Of a stretch of 64,000 bases of DNA, positions 20,911 through 31,082 are shown one piece after another. Source of the DNA: Bremia lactucae (lineage: Eukaryota > Oomycota > Peronosporomycetes > Peronosporales > Peronosporaceae). The stretch is taken from NCBI RefSeq assembly GCF_004359215.1, contig NC_090621.1, forward strand, positions 4,953,368 through 5,017,367, written 5' to 3'. Numbering within the stretch: position 1 is the stretch's first letter; the number at the start of each line of letters is the position of its first letter. The translations under genes and the position numbers were made by a program. The notes under the pieces are model-generated. The model did not search any database, had not been told where the DNA came from, and saw only the letters and a list, made by a program, of their open reading frames with translations.

Positions 20911-21540
20911 CGTATCAATGTGCTTGATGCGTTTGTAGAATGTCGGATTCTCGGCCAATGCTATTGAGCCTTGGTTGTCCTCATAGATCTTGACCGCATC
21001 GCTTCTCGACATCTCAACGAGCTCACACAGAAATGCCTTTAGCCACACCGCTTCTTGTGCTACTTCTGGCAACGCCATGTGTTCGACTTCCGTAGACGAA
21101 GTGCCACAGTGCGCTGCTTCTTGCTTTTCCAGCTGATACATCCGCCGCTCATCAAAAATGCCACTGGTGCTTCTTCTTGACTCTGTGTCTCCAGCCCAGT
21201 CTGCATCCGTGTAGCCTTGAAGTCCCTTGTCACTTGATGCTTGAAACTTGATACCATGCAATTTGTGCCTTGTATATACCTGAATACTCTCGTGAGTGCT
21301 TGCTAGTGTGTCGGACATAAAACTGTAGCAAATTGGCTGATCACTGCTACTACCGCAGCGAGATCGGGGCGTGTATCGACCGTAAAGTACATCAGGTAGC
21401 CGACAGCATTTCTATATGGTACCCCAGCCATGGACTCGTTGTGTTTGCAACCTCCTTCGCACATAAGCTTTTTTTTGTCAGCTTGAGTCCCGGATCCTGT
21501 GTATTCGTGCATAGTAGGGCCCGAGAACGGGCTGAGCAAT
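20911..21540 (-). pseudogene. Copia RT C-terminus and RNase H fragment
   Basis: 20911-21318 encodes a Copia RNase H: GYTDADWAGDTESRRSTSG, then EVEHMAL and IYEDNQGSIALAENP, cut inside RIKHIDT by the junction to Gyp-2. 21303-21539 gives the preceding block GVPYRNAVGYLMYF and DTRPDLAAVV. The typical cysteine/tryptophan segment is altered and the frame is shifted. It is related to, but distinct from, the copy at 23900-24750. Confidence 0.85.
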
Positions 21541-21714
21541 AGAGTCGCACAAGCGTCATTTAGACGCTGTGTTGTAGAGTGATATTGGAGTATGTCTCCA
21601 CTCTGGACAAGTTAGCTGATATCATGACGAAGCCTATTCCAGCGACGCAGTTTTGTGTGCTTCGGAGCAAACTTGGTATTCAAGCGTCTCCCTAATCGTC
21701 GAGTCGAGTGAGAG
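21541..21714 (+). pseudogene. Cop-1 pol 3' end fragment
   Basis: A plus-strand frame with LDKLADIMTKPIPATQFCVL and GIQ, then a stop. This is the conserved C-terminal end of Copia pol, just before the LTR at 21715. It is fused head-on to the minus-strand fragment on its left. Confidence 0.8.
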
Positions 21715-21948
21715 TGTTAGCTAGGAAGCGACTCGACTACATCAAGATAGTACCCATAATTACCATTATATACCGGTAATGACGTCACAGTGTGACGTCA
21801 TGGGGATGACGTTAGTAGATGACGTCAGTAGTTTCTAGAAGGTTCTATGAGCTATGATTGGAGAATCAATGATTGGCTTCGAGGTAGCTATAGGTTGCGA
21901 ACTAAGGACCTTAATATATTCACTTTGCATTTCGCCAAGTAGTGCTCA
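21715..21948 (+). repeat. Cop-1 3' LTR, plus orientation
   Basis: A 234 bp LTR, TGTTAGC...GTGCTCA. It matches the reverse complement of 23673-23897 in both ends and the inner section. It contains three exact TGACGTCA palindromes (21780, 21793, 21820) and one near match, plus an ACCGGTA motif. Pol ends 30 bases upstream; downstream is a truncated integrase, so the LTR now joins two different fragments. Confidence 0.82.
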
Positions 21949-23672
21949 CTTGACCTTAGCATAAGTCAAACAGTGGGAGCTGTGCGATGGTTGCGCACCT
22001 GGCAAATAAACGCGAGTGAGCTTCATGCAAAAGTCGCCTCATCACGCAAATAAGCTGCTAGAAGTCATTCAGAGTGACGTGAGCGGTCCTATGCAGTCAG
22101 CGACTTTTAGCGGTAAGTGGTACTTCGTCACATTTACAGATGAGTACTCGCACTTTACCAGTGTTCTTGTTACGAAGCAAGTCGGAGGTCTCAAACAAGC
22201 TCGCCAAGTTTGTTGCGTTCACTGAGACTTAGACCGGCGGAGTTGTCAAAACTCTTCGTTGAGACAACGGTGGTGAAAACACTTCGAGCGTATTGGCCAA
22301 GTTCTGCAAGCGTCGTGGTATTGAGCAAAAATTCACGCTACCCTACGCTCGCAACTGAATAGGGGGGGGGGGCGAACGCATGAATCGTACACTCGTGAAT
22401 TGCGCAAGATGTATGCTTGAGCTCGCTGGACTGCCGAAATCGTATTGGGGCGAAGCATTCATGACCGCTACCTTCCTTCGCTACCGCTGTCCAACGCGAG
22501 GTATTGTATGGAAAAGTCACTATATCAGGTTTGGACCGGGAGGAAACCAGCGCTGGCAAATCTAAAGGTGTTTGGCTGCCATGCATTTGTAACAGTTCCA
22601 AAGGAAAAACGTCGCAAGATTGACTCTCGAACGGTACGCTGTCCATTTCTCGGCTACTCGAAGCATGAAAAAGCATATCGTTTCGAAGAAAGATTGAGAA
22701 TGGCCGTGTACTAGTGAGTTTGATGCAAAATTTATGGAAGACATGTTTGACAGTGAGAGATGCGTCCGCCAGAATAGCGCGATTGTTGTTCAAGAGGCTG
22801 ATGAATTGGCCGATGACGACTCTCCACAACTCGAAGAAACTGATCAAGAGAATGAAGAATGTGAGCAGAGCGAAGAAATGGAGCCTGGCACCAAGCGGCA
22901 CGAAAGGACTCAATCGCTCGAAAAAGCAGCTGAAATTCCAACGTCTAAGCGACACAGTAGATACCAATCAGTAAAAGAAATGTCTGCTACGGCACACGAT
23001 TTTGAGGCTGCGTACGTTGTGGATTCAGTGGGAGAAATGCCGACCACGTTCAAGTCGGCGATGGAATCCAGCGACGCAGCCAAGTGGCAAGAAGTATGCA
23101 ACTCGGAAATGGAATCGCTTCAAAAGAACAAGACATGGACGCTTGTGCCGCTACCAAAAGGGCGCAAGCCAATAGGCAATCGGTAAGTGTTTCGCGTCAA
23201 AGAAAATCAAGACGGTATAGTGGAGCGACACAAGGCGCGTCTAGTGGCTAAAGGCTTTGCACAGAAGTTTGGCATTGACTACGAAGAAACGTTTGCGCCT
23301 GTGGCCAAGTTTACATCTATTCGGATTCTGCTCAGTTTGGCTGCCAAGTACGGACTTACTGTCCATCGGATAGACGTAAAGACAGCGTACCTCAACGGCC
23401 AGCTCGACGAGGACATCAACATGGCGCAGCCAGATGGCTTCAATGATGCAATCAATCCGGACTATGTGTGCAAACTAGAACGGTCAGTGTACGTGCTGAA
23501 GCAGTCGCCTCGCATGTGGAAGAAGCCCCTCGATGATTTTATGCTAGGGCTCGAGTTCAAGAAATGCGAATCTGGCCACTGCGTCTAAATGAAGCGTGGT
23601 AGGCAAGATATGATCTTTGTTGCGCTTTACGTCGATGACTTAATTTTGGCTAGCAGTAATGAAAAGGTCAAG
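21949..23672 (+). pseudogene. Cop-1 integrase to reverse transcriptase fragment
   Basis: Plus-strand order: end of the zinc finger (WELCDGC), integrase core (VIQSDVSGPM, FTDEYSHFTSV, RTLVNCARCMLELAGLPKSYWG), post-core VFGCHAFVTV, an acidic linker, then RT ([62 protein letters not shown]). The polymerase box YVDD is intact at 23628-23639. A stop replaces Trp after IGNR, and a G-run at 22363-22371 interrupts integrase. It ends at the inverted LTR at 23673. Confidence 0.88.
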
Positions 23673-23897
23673 TGAGCACTAGTTGGCAAAATGCAAAGTA
23701 AATATATTAAAGGACTTAGTTCGCAAACCTATTGCTTGTTACCTCTAAGCCAACCATTACTTCTAGCCAATTAGCGCTTCTGAAATATTCTAGAAGCTTC
23801 TGACGTCATCAACTGACGTCATTACCGGTATCTGCCGGTACCCGCCTTTGGCCTGCTTGCTGCATGAGACGCCTTTTTCACAGCGTCCTTAAGAACA
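23673..23897 (-). repeat. Cop-1 3' LTR, minus orientation
   Basis: A 225 bp LTR reading TGAGCAC...AACA on the + strand. It is the 3' LTR of the minus-strand Cop-1 copy to its right. It carries two TGACGTCA sites (23801, 23814) and the ACCGGTA motif. With 21715-21948 it forms an inverted pair around the plus-strand fragment. Confidence 0.82.
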
Positions 23898-24746
23898 CTC
23901 CCACTCGACTCGACAGCTCTTGGGCCTTGTATCCCGAGCTTGCCACGAAGTACGCAAAACTGTGTCGCTGGAATTGGCTTGGTCATATCGGCCAGCATGT
24001 CGAGAGAAGAAATATATTCGAGAATCACTTGACCGTCTTTAACCTTGTCGTATACAAAATAATATCGAATGTCGATGTGCTTGTTTTGCTTGTGATACTC
24101 TGGATTCTTTGCCATTGCAATTGAGCCTTGGTTATATTCATAAATCTTGACCGCTCTATCCGTGGACATCTCACCGAGCTCGCACAGAAATGTTTTAAGC
24201 CATACTGCCTCTTGTGTCGCCTCTGACAGTGCCATGTACTCAGCTTCTGTAGATGATAGAGTCACCGTATGCTGTTTCTTGATCTTCCAGCTGACACACC
24301 CGCCACTCATCATAAAAGCGTAGCCGCTTGTGCTTCTTCGTGACATCGTCTCTCCGGCCCAGTCCGCATCCGAAAACCCTTGCAGTCCATTATGAGTTGC
24401 TGCTTGAAACTCGATGCCACGGCATCGAGTTTCGTGAGTCCTTGTACCTTATATATACCTGAAAACCCTTTTGAGTGCTTGCCAGTGTGTTGGGCATGGG
24501 TCTGCAACAAATTGGCCAAGTACTCCAACTGCCGCAGCGAGATCCTGGCGTGTGCCAACCATAATGTATCAGGCAACCGACAGCATTTCGATACGGCACA
24601 CCGACCATAGTTTCACTGTGCTTGCATCCGCCTTCGCACATGGACTTGGTCAGCTTGAGTCCTGGACCCTGGGGCGTCCTAACGGCCTTACTGTTGTCCA
24701 TGTTGAACTTCGCTAAAATATTACATGCAAACTTGGTCTGCCGCAT
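23898..24746 (-). pseudogene. Cop-1 RNase H and RT C-terminus
   Basis: 23822-24346 is an open RNase H: SRRSTSGYAFMMSGGCVSW, TVTLSSTEAEYMALSEA, IYEYNQGSIAMAKNP, HIDIRYYFVYDKV, then DMLADMTKPIPATQFCVL. Its frame runs into the LTR. 24310-24746 holds the RT end (KFACNILAKFNMDNSKAV, GVPYRNAVGCLI) with a frameshift in the TRPDLAAA block. It carries a small perfect inverted repeat at 24406-24433. Confidence 0.88.
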
Positions 24747-24789
24747 CGTGAGTGCCCCAATCTCAAAGTCTTGCTCAATTTCAATTTCA

Positions 24790-25973
24790 GGAAATTACTT
24801 GAGCTGGCCCATATCCGTCATCTCAAATATGTGGCTCAGGGCTAACTTAGTTTCTTGTAGCATCTTGCTGGTACTGCTAGCCAATATAAGTCATCGACGT
24901 ATCATGCAACAAAAATCAGGTTATGCTAGGACTGGAATTTAAGAAGTGTGAATCCGATCACTGCATCTAAATGTAGATGCAGTGATCGGATTCACACTTC
25001 TTGAATTCCAGTCCCAGCATAAAGTCGTCAATTGTCTTGTTCCACATGAGAGGTGATTGCTTCAGACCGTACAGCGACCGTTGTAACTTGCACACGTAAC
25101 CTGGATTGGCTGTATCACTGAAGCCATCAGGCTGCGTCATGTAAATATCTCCGTCGAGCTGACCATTAAGAAATGCTGTTATCACATCCATTCGATGGAC
25201 CGTAAGTCCGTACTTGGCAGCCAGAACTTAGCAAAATCCGGATCGATTAAAACTTCGCCACCGACGCAAACGTTTCTTATAGTCGATGCCGAATTTTGTG
25301 CGAAACCTTTCGCCACAAGGCGCGCCTTGTATCGCTCAACTTCACCAGCTTGGTTTTCCTTAACTCGAAATACCCATCGGTTGCCGATTGCCTTACATCC
25401 TAACGGCAGGGGCACAAGTGTCTAAGTCTTGTTCTTTTGTAGCGAGTCCATTTCCAAGCTGCACGCTTCCTTCCATTTTTTTAGCTGCGTCATTGGATAC
25501 CGTCGCCAACTTGAACGTGGTTGGCATTTCTCGCACTGAAAATCCACAACGTACGCAGCCTCGAAGTCTTGAGCTGTAGCTGACATTTCTTCAAGCGATT
25601 GATATTGACTGTGTCGTTTGGGCCTTGGCGCTTCAGTCGCTTTTTCGAGCGATTGGGTCCTTTGGTGTCGCTTTCTGCCAGGCTCAAATTCTTCATTCTG
25701 CGCAGATTCTTCATTTTCGTGATCGGTTTGGTCGTGTTGTGGGGAGTCCTGTTCAGTCGCTTCATCATCATCTTGAATAACGACCTCATTATAGCGCCGG
25801 TCGCGCTTCCCACTATCAAACGTATTTTCCATAAACTTTGCGTCGCGACTGACAAGCACACGACCACTCTCAACTTTTATGCTCTGAGTAGCCAAGAAAC
25901 CGACAGCGTACCGACCAAGCTTCAAATTTGCTTCGCTTTTCCTTAAGTACTGTAAGCTATGCATGGCATCCAA
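24790..25973 (-). pseudogene. Cop-1 RT N-terminus and acidic IN-RT linker
   Basis: 25182-25415 ([28 protein letters not shown]) and 24967-25191 ([32 protein letters not shown]) give RT palm sequence; the YVDD block appears, mutated, at about 24870-24900. 25422-25973 is the linker, rich in Glu/Asp, with RTQSLEKA and the Lys-Trp-Lys-Glu-Ala segment before RT. It is closely similar to the plus copy at 22734-23186. Several frameshifts. Confidence 0.87.
24921..25022. repeat. 49 bp-arm palindrome in Cop-1 RT
   Basis: The arms 24921-24969 and 24974-25022 are reverse complements with 47 of 49 matches, around a 4-base loop. The right arm is the normal RT segment (LGLEFKKCESDHC on the minus strand). 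The left arm is an extra inverted copy of it inserted before the YVDD-containing block, so the polymerase frame is destroyed. Confidence 0.9.
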
Positions 25974-26560
25974 AAACCTTCAGATTCGTTTCGCAGCAGA
26001 GATACCGTGGTAAAGTGCGAGTACTCATCCGTGAAAGTGAGAAGTACCGCTTGCCGCTAAAAGTTGTTGACTGCATAGGTCTACACACATCACTGTGAAT
26101 AACTTCCAACAGTTTCTTTGCATGATGTGGTGACTTTTGCATCAAACTCACTCGCGTTTGTTTGCCAATCGCACAACGATCGCACAGCTCCCACTGATTG
26201 ACCGACGCAAGATCAATGTCAACACCATAGTTCCTTTTGACGATAGTGTCTAGACCACTATATCTAATGTGTCTAAGTCGAAGATGCCAGAGGTACGAAG
26301 TGGTGTCCCCATGGCATCCCGACGAGCTTGTCACATTGGCTTCGTCAGTGCCGACGAGCGTCGTGCATAGCCTAAACAGCCCTTTACCCTCACGGGATCC
26401 AAGTTTTCACTGCAATCCTTTTGCTTTAGCAAAGCATCCGTCACTTTCAAACGTGACTGGACCCACGTCCTTCGTAAAGCGTCCAACGGAGAAGAGATTG
26501 CGCGATAATTTCGGAATATGCCATACTCCTCAAAGCACTTCCTTCTTGGTTCCATGCGGA
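25957..26560 (-). pseudogene. Cop-1 pre-integrase finger and deleted integrase
   Basis: The HHCC finger is seen as LWHLRLRHIRYSGLD and WELCDRCAIGKQTRV, then VIHSDVCRPMQ. Soon after the first Asp, the sequence jumps into NLKVFGCHA, so most of the integrase core (about 400 bp compared with 22130-22570) is deleted. The frame is otherwise open from 26334 to 25957. 26331-26555 is the protease to finger connector. Confidence 0.85.
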
Positions 26561-26999
26561 GTCTTCATATACATCACGATGTTACCAGTCCCGACTGCCT
26601 GGACAACACCATCGTCTGCTAAGTGAACGTCCACCGGAGAAATACCCTTGAAATTCTTCATGAACTGTTTCGAGTACGTCATGTGCTGTGTCGTACCTAA
26701 ATCGACCAGCCATATGCAACTTGACTTGGTAGTCTTCAAATGTCCACCAACCGAAAAAAAGATAATCGTCAGAGTCGTCTTCACTCTGCGCGACGTTTGC
26801 ACGCTGTAGCCGCTGTCGTTCTGTGTTCTCGCGAATTCGCACGGGGCACTTAGCGATCCAATGCCCATGCTACCCAAAGTAGTTACAGGTGCTGTTGGCC
26901 TTGACCGGTTTTTGGCGTCCCTTACGCCGACCGTTGTCCGTTGTCATAAACGCTTGTCCTTGCCCGTGGCGGCTCCATCGAAGCCGCCACCTTGTTCCT
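26530..26999 (-). pseudogene. Cop-1 protease and gag zinc-knuckle end
   Basis: The protease motif is WLVDLGTTQHMT; Copia proteases normally have D[ST]G, and here the middle residue is Leu. The rest (FKGISPVDVHLADDG, VGTGNIVM) is typical. Upstream, at about 26860-26900, the knuckle reads CNYFG, stop, HGHWIAKC: the second Cys is Phe and Lys is a stop. Gag is cut at about 27000 by an LTR fragment. Confidence 0.84.
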
Positions 27000-27173
27000 T
27001 CGCAAACCTATTGCTTCTTACCCTTAAGCCAACCATTACACTTGTAGCCAATCATCGCTTCTGGAATCTTCTAGAAGCTTTTGACGTCATCAACTGACGT
27101 CATCTCAATGACTTCACCGCATGACGTCATTCCCGGTATCTACCGGTATACACCGGTACCCGCCTTTGGCCCG
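27000..27173 (-). repeat. Cop-1 LTR fragment
   Basis: Internal part of a Cop-1 LTR lacking both termini, similar to 23700-23870. It has three TGACGTCA sites (27082, 27095, 27122) and ACCGGTA repeats. It separates the Cop-1 gag from Cop-2 pol, and probably marks a recombination or deletion joint. Confidence 0.78.
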
Positions 27174-28395
27174 TCAAACGTTTCATTCCATACGCGCGAC
27201 GCTTGTTTGAGTCCGTACATAGCCTTGACCAGTTCCAAACAATTAAAATTGTCATCAAACTGTACTCCTTCAGAGATCTCGCAATAAACTTGTTCTTTTA
27301 TGATTCCATACAGAAATGGAGTGTCACATACTTGACAACCGGCGAAAAGGTTTCGGTGTAATCAATGCCGTACTTTTGTTTGAAGCCATTCGCGACGTGG
27401 CGAGCCTTGTATTTGTCGATAGATCCATCCGCTCTGCGGTTGATCTTAAACACCCATTTGGTACCAATGGCACGTTGAGCGTGTGGCAGCTCGGCAGCAC
27501 AAAATACCACGCAGAGCATGATTTCGAGCTCCATACGAATTGCCTCGCGCCAATGAACTTGCTGCGGTCCATTCATTGCCTCTTAGAAAGACTTAGGCTC
27601 TGATAAGTCGATCGATCTTTCAACGGCATTAGCACTTGCACGCCAAAACAGAGGAGAAGCAGCTTCGTCATCTTGGTCATCATTCTTTTCTGCATCGTCT
27701 TCCATACGCGATTCAATGGGCGCGCTTGCTTCTTCAAGACCATTTTGTTGTCGAGCAGCAGGTAATTTCCTGGGTAGGTTTCTCTTTTCACTTTAGCGAC
27801 CTTTTCGCTTTCCTGTCTGCTTGTACTCCATTTTTGGGGAAGCAATTTCGAGATCTTCAAATTCCGAATCATCGACATCTTCGTCCAAGCTTATCGGCAG
27901 AAACTCGAGAACAGACTCATCGAAGTTAACATCGCGACTAATAATAACTTGCCCTGCATCGACGAAAAGACTCGATAAGCTTAAGATGTTTCTTCGTAAC
28001 CGAGAAAAATTCCGACGCGAGCCTTAGGGTCCCATTTAAGTCGTTTTTCCTTTGGAGTTAGAATGTACGTCCGGCAGCCAAATACACGCATGTGTTTTAC
28101 ACTGGGCTTCGACTCTTAGACAATCTCATAAAGAGTCTTATGCTCAAACTTTGGGTGACGGCAGTCAATTCTTGACGTATATGGCTGTCATTGCTGCCTC
28201 AGCCCAGAAACACTTGTCGAGCTTGGCGTGATGCAGCAAACTGCGTCCAATTGTAACAGTTGTCCGAATAGCACGCTCTGCCGTCCCATTAGTCTGTTGG
28301 GCGTACGGAACTGTAATTTGATGCTCAATTCCTTCATCTTCGTAGAAAGTCTTGATCGAGCTTGTCGCGAACTCACGAGCTCCATCGTGCACCCA
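27174..28395 (-). pseudogene. Cop-2 integrase and RT fragment
   Basis: A different Copia lineage. RT pieces on the minus strand: VKAMYGLKQASRVWNETFDG (27180-27240), and 27298-27576 with HWREAIRMELEIM, AIGTKWVFKINRRADGS and YTETFSPVVKY. The linker follows (27573-27878), then an integrase core (28165-28500) with TFYEDEGIEHQITVPYAQQ and RTTVTIGRSLLHHAKLDKCF. It is cut on the right at 28386-28404 by a Gyp-1 gag, and the YxDD block is missing on the left. Confidence 0.87.
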
Positions 28396-28890
28396 CCTGT
28401 TCTGGCTAGAATTAGAGTCGCTCAACCAAGCGATCTCTATAGCAAAACAGGAGGGCTTTAGCCTGAAACAGGCTTCGTCACTCGGGGTCATATCGTCCAC
28501 CGAGACGACACGAAACCATAGGTCTAGAACTGATGGATGTCTCGTATACAGAGAGCGAGAAACCTTGCTCTTCGAGTTACTAACGGTTACAAAATTAAAT
28601 CGTTGTCAAAAGATAGGCCACTAACTACCCTATAAGTGTAGTGCCCCACGGCCAGTGCCTAAAATCACTGAGCAAAAGAACCGACCTCTCGCTAGGAACA
28701 GCGGAAGACGCATATCTGACGCTGTTGCGAAATCGCATCGGCGAGGCGGCTCGTCCATAAACGGTCGGGGTCAGTAGGTGCGGAGCGCCCTACTGTTCCA
28801 GCAACGTCAAAAGAATTTGCAGGCCTTTTGACGAAAGTTGCTCCGTACACACATAAATTGTGTGAAACTGCCACACGGGATGAGGTTAAC
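28396..28890 (+). pseudogene. Gyp-1c gag C-terminal part
   Basis: A plus-strand frame with THLFWLELESLNQAISIAKQ and FSLKQASS, matching Gyp-1a gag, then a decayed knuckle around 28600-28640 (NRCQKIGH). The 5' part and 5' LTR are missing because the element is truncated at the joint with Cop-2. It is followed by an 18 bp palindrome (GATGAGGTTAACCTCATC, near 28884) at the gag-protease boundary. Confidence 0.8.
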
Positions 28891-28914
28891 CTCATCACCC
28901 TGAAAATAAAAATG

Positions 28915-29900
28915 TAAAATAAATGCCACTTAAGTCCCTAGCCGATTGTGGGTCGTCGAATAATTTTATTAGACGCCAATCGCGAGAAGATCGTAGACTC
29001 AAACTTATTGAGCGCAATACCCCTTTAACGAGGATGACAGTGCGCCTAGCAACAGGCGTATCTGTAACGGTAAAGAAACGTGTGGTTGGTATACAAAACA
29101 CATGAAGGGCTAAACAGTACGATGATGATTATATCGTACCAGATTTGGATGACAAATTTGATGTCATCCTTAAATTACCATGGCTCAGAAAGTACAGGCC
29201 ATGTTTAAATTGGCAGCATCAAGCCGTGACGATGCCTGTCTCTTGTTCCTGAGATGGCCAAATGATGAACATCTTGGAGCGTCCACAAGCTTGTGAATGT
29301 CCTACGAGTGAGTGCGGTGGCCTCACCTGTGGTTCAGGCGTTTACCTGACTCCACACGACCTCAGTGTAAATACCCAACTCACTGTGGAGTTAGATCCTG
29401 ACGGATGTGCACAAGCACATGCAGCGTTGAAGGTCCTCCATTGTGATGTGGTCATAGTTACCGACGGCTACAGGCGGCGTCGAAGGTCCACAATTGTGAC
29501 GCGGATATAGTTACCGACGGCTGTGCACAGCACAGGCAGCGTCAAAGTTCGATCACTCAAATAAGTTGAGTTGTACAAAACAAGGATATTTGCTTGAAAA
29601 GCAACATCCAAGAAAGTTTAAAACGCCTTCCTATAAGAGGCAGTGCAAAAGTCCTAGGTCGACTGGGGAGTCGATCGTTGAGGATCTCGCTGTGGTAACC
29701 AACCACAGCTAGAGGCAGTTGAGGAGGATACTCCCCAAATAAATTCTTGTCCCCGAAACCTGTGGTCAAAGGTTCACAGGTACCTTTGGAAATAAATTCC
29801 AGAGAGGAAACTGAGACAATAAGTGTCTTAATAAACAATGATTCAAGTGTAGACGCTTAAACACTTGATCTAATAGCAGTTCTAAAGTCAATTTCGGAGA
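28915..29900 (+). pseudogene. Gyp-1c protease and PR-RT linker
   Basis: The protease motif reads ADCGSSNNFIRRQSRED (28940-28990), with Ser in the Ala position of DCGA. Distal parts LDDKFDVILKLPW (29140-29190) and NILERPQACECPTSEC follow, with in-frame stops between. 29240-29900 is the hydrophilic linker, containing a duplicated unit (29440-29530) whose two halves repeat the pattern VIVTDGYRRRR / ATVTDGC at the DNA level. Many stops. Confidence 0.82.
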
Positions 29901-31060
29901 TAACTCAGTTGTCAACGAAAAAATTGAAACGGTTCTTGCGTAATCTGCGTAGTGAAAAAGTCAAGCAGATCTGCGTACTTGTCACAGTTGATAACTACGT
30001 GGCCGACATTCGGTCGGCGATAGTATTTACTGAGAACGAACTGTTTCTTAGCAGCTCATCGATGGACGAAAGTAACCTCGATGAGAAGACTCGGAGGAAC
30101 GTTTATCTACCAATCTTATGAGTATTTGAAGACAAAATCCGTTGTATAAGGGTCTGATCGAATTAAAGGAGTGCGAGTTATGTGTGTTGCATAAGGATAA
30201 GGGTACTCGACACGAATTCGACCTTATTTTGAGTTCGAAATCCTGTGTCATGAAGCAGTGATCATTGCCTCGTGAACAAAAATTAGCAATCGACAATGTT
30301 CTTGCCGACCGCATAGCAGCGGCTCATCCGAGGGAGTCAACCTGCCCACAATAGCTCTACGACCTTATGTGTACGTAATGTAACAGGAGGATGACGGATT
30401 GTGAATGCATTTAATAAATTGAACGCTGCAACGGTACCGGCTCAAACGCCGATACCACGAAAAGACGTAATCATTGATGGTATGTCGAAGAGTACTATCG
30501 TTTCGCCAATGGATCTGATGGATGGATTCTATCCGATCCTTATGCGTGAACAATATATCCCGTTCATAGCAGTAAGCACCCCAAGCGGAATGGCTACTTA
30601 TGCCACAGGGGCTTTGTAATTCCCCTGCGACATTGAACAGATGTGTAACCGATCTGTTGAGATCGGTGCGGGATTTCGCAAAAAGTTATTTGTACGATGC
30701 ATTCGTCCATAGCCGGGCCATGGACGGATAGACGGACGTGCAAGCTCATAAAACTCACGTTCGTCAGGTTCTTACATTTATGCGCACGCACGAGTTGTAT
30801 GCAAATCTCAAGAAGTGAATATTCGCTGCAAGCGAAATACCACTTCTTGGGTGCAATGTGGAAAAACATGGTACACGCCCGGATCCGGAAAAGATTAAGG
30901 CGATCACCGATTGGCCTGAGCCAGTCGATGAAAAGGGACTTCAAAAGTTCCTCGGCTTAGCGTTGTACCTGCACAAGTACTCAAGCAATTACGCCGAAAC
31001 GACAGTACATCTTTCTTGAAGGAAAAAATAGTGGTCACGGAACGTTGATCGCCAGACTTC
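29901..31060 (+). pseudogene. Gyp-1c reverse transcriptase
   Basis: The plus strand carries, in scattered frames, the RT blocks: KVKQICVLVTVDNYVADIRSA (29950-30020), the KYC and PLP region (30220-30280), NAFNKLNAATVPAQTPIPRK (30400-30460), GMSKSTIVSPMDLMDGFYP and MPQGL (30600). The polymerase box is YLYD at 30686-30697 (second-to-last Asp changed to Tyr), followed by AFVHSRAMDG. The thumb (KAITDWP, KFLGLA) lies near 30890-30990. It is riddled with stops. Confidence 0.83.
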
Positions 31061-31082
31061 CTTTAAGGGTATTAAGCAAAGA

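Noticed and set aside
22338..22967. Minus-strand 209-codon frame with strongly hydrophobic, membrane-like sequence
   Set aside because: It is the exact antisense of the plus-strand Cop-1 integrase and acidic linker; Glu/Lys-rich codons read in reverse give Phe/Leu. No independent support.
21949..23678. Inverted CTTGACC / GGTCAAG just inside the two Cop-1 LTRs, taken as terminal repeats of a mobile unit
   Set aside because: The left copy belongs to the Copia finger codons (IDLAS) and the right to RT codons; both are native pol sequence, and true target duplications are direct, not inverted.
26969..26992. Inverted repeat GTGGCGGCT...AGCCGCCAC as a terminator hairpin
   Set aside because: It falls in Cop-1 gag codons for Gly/Ala-rich sequence and lies in no transcript-end context.
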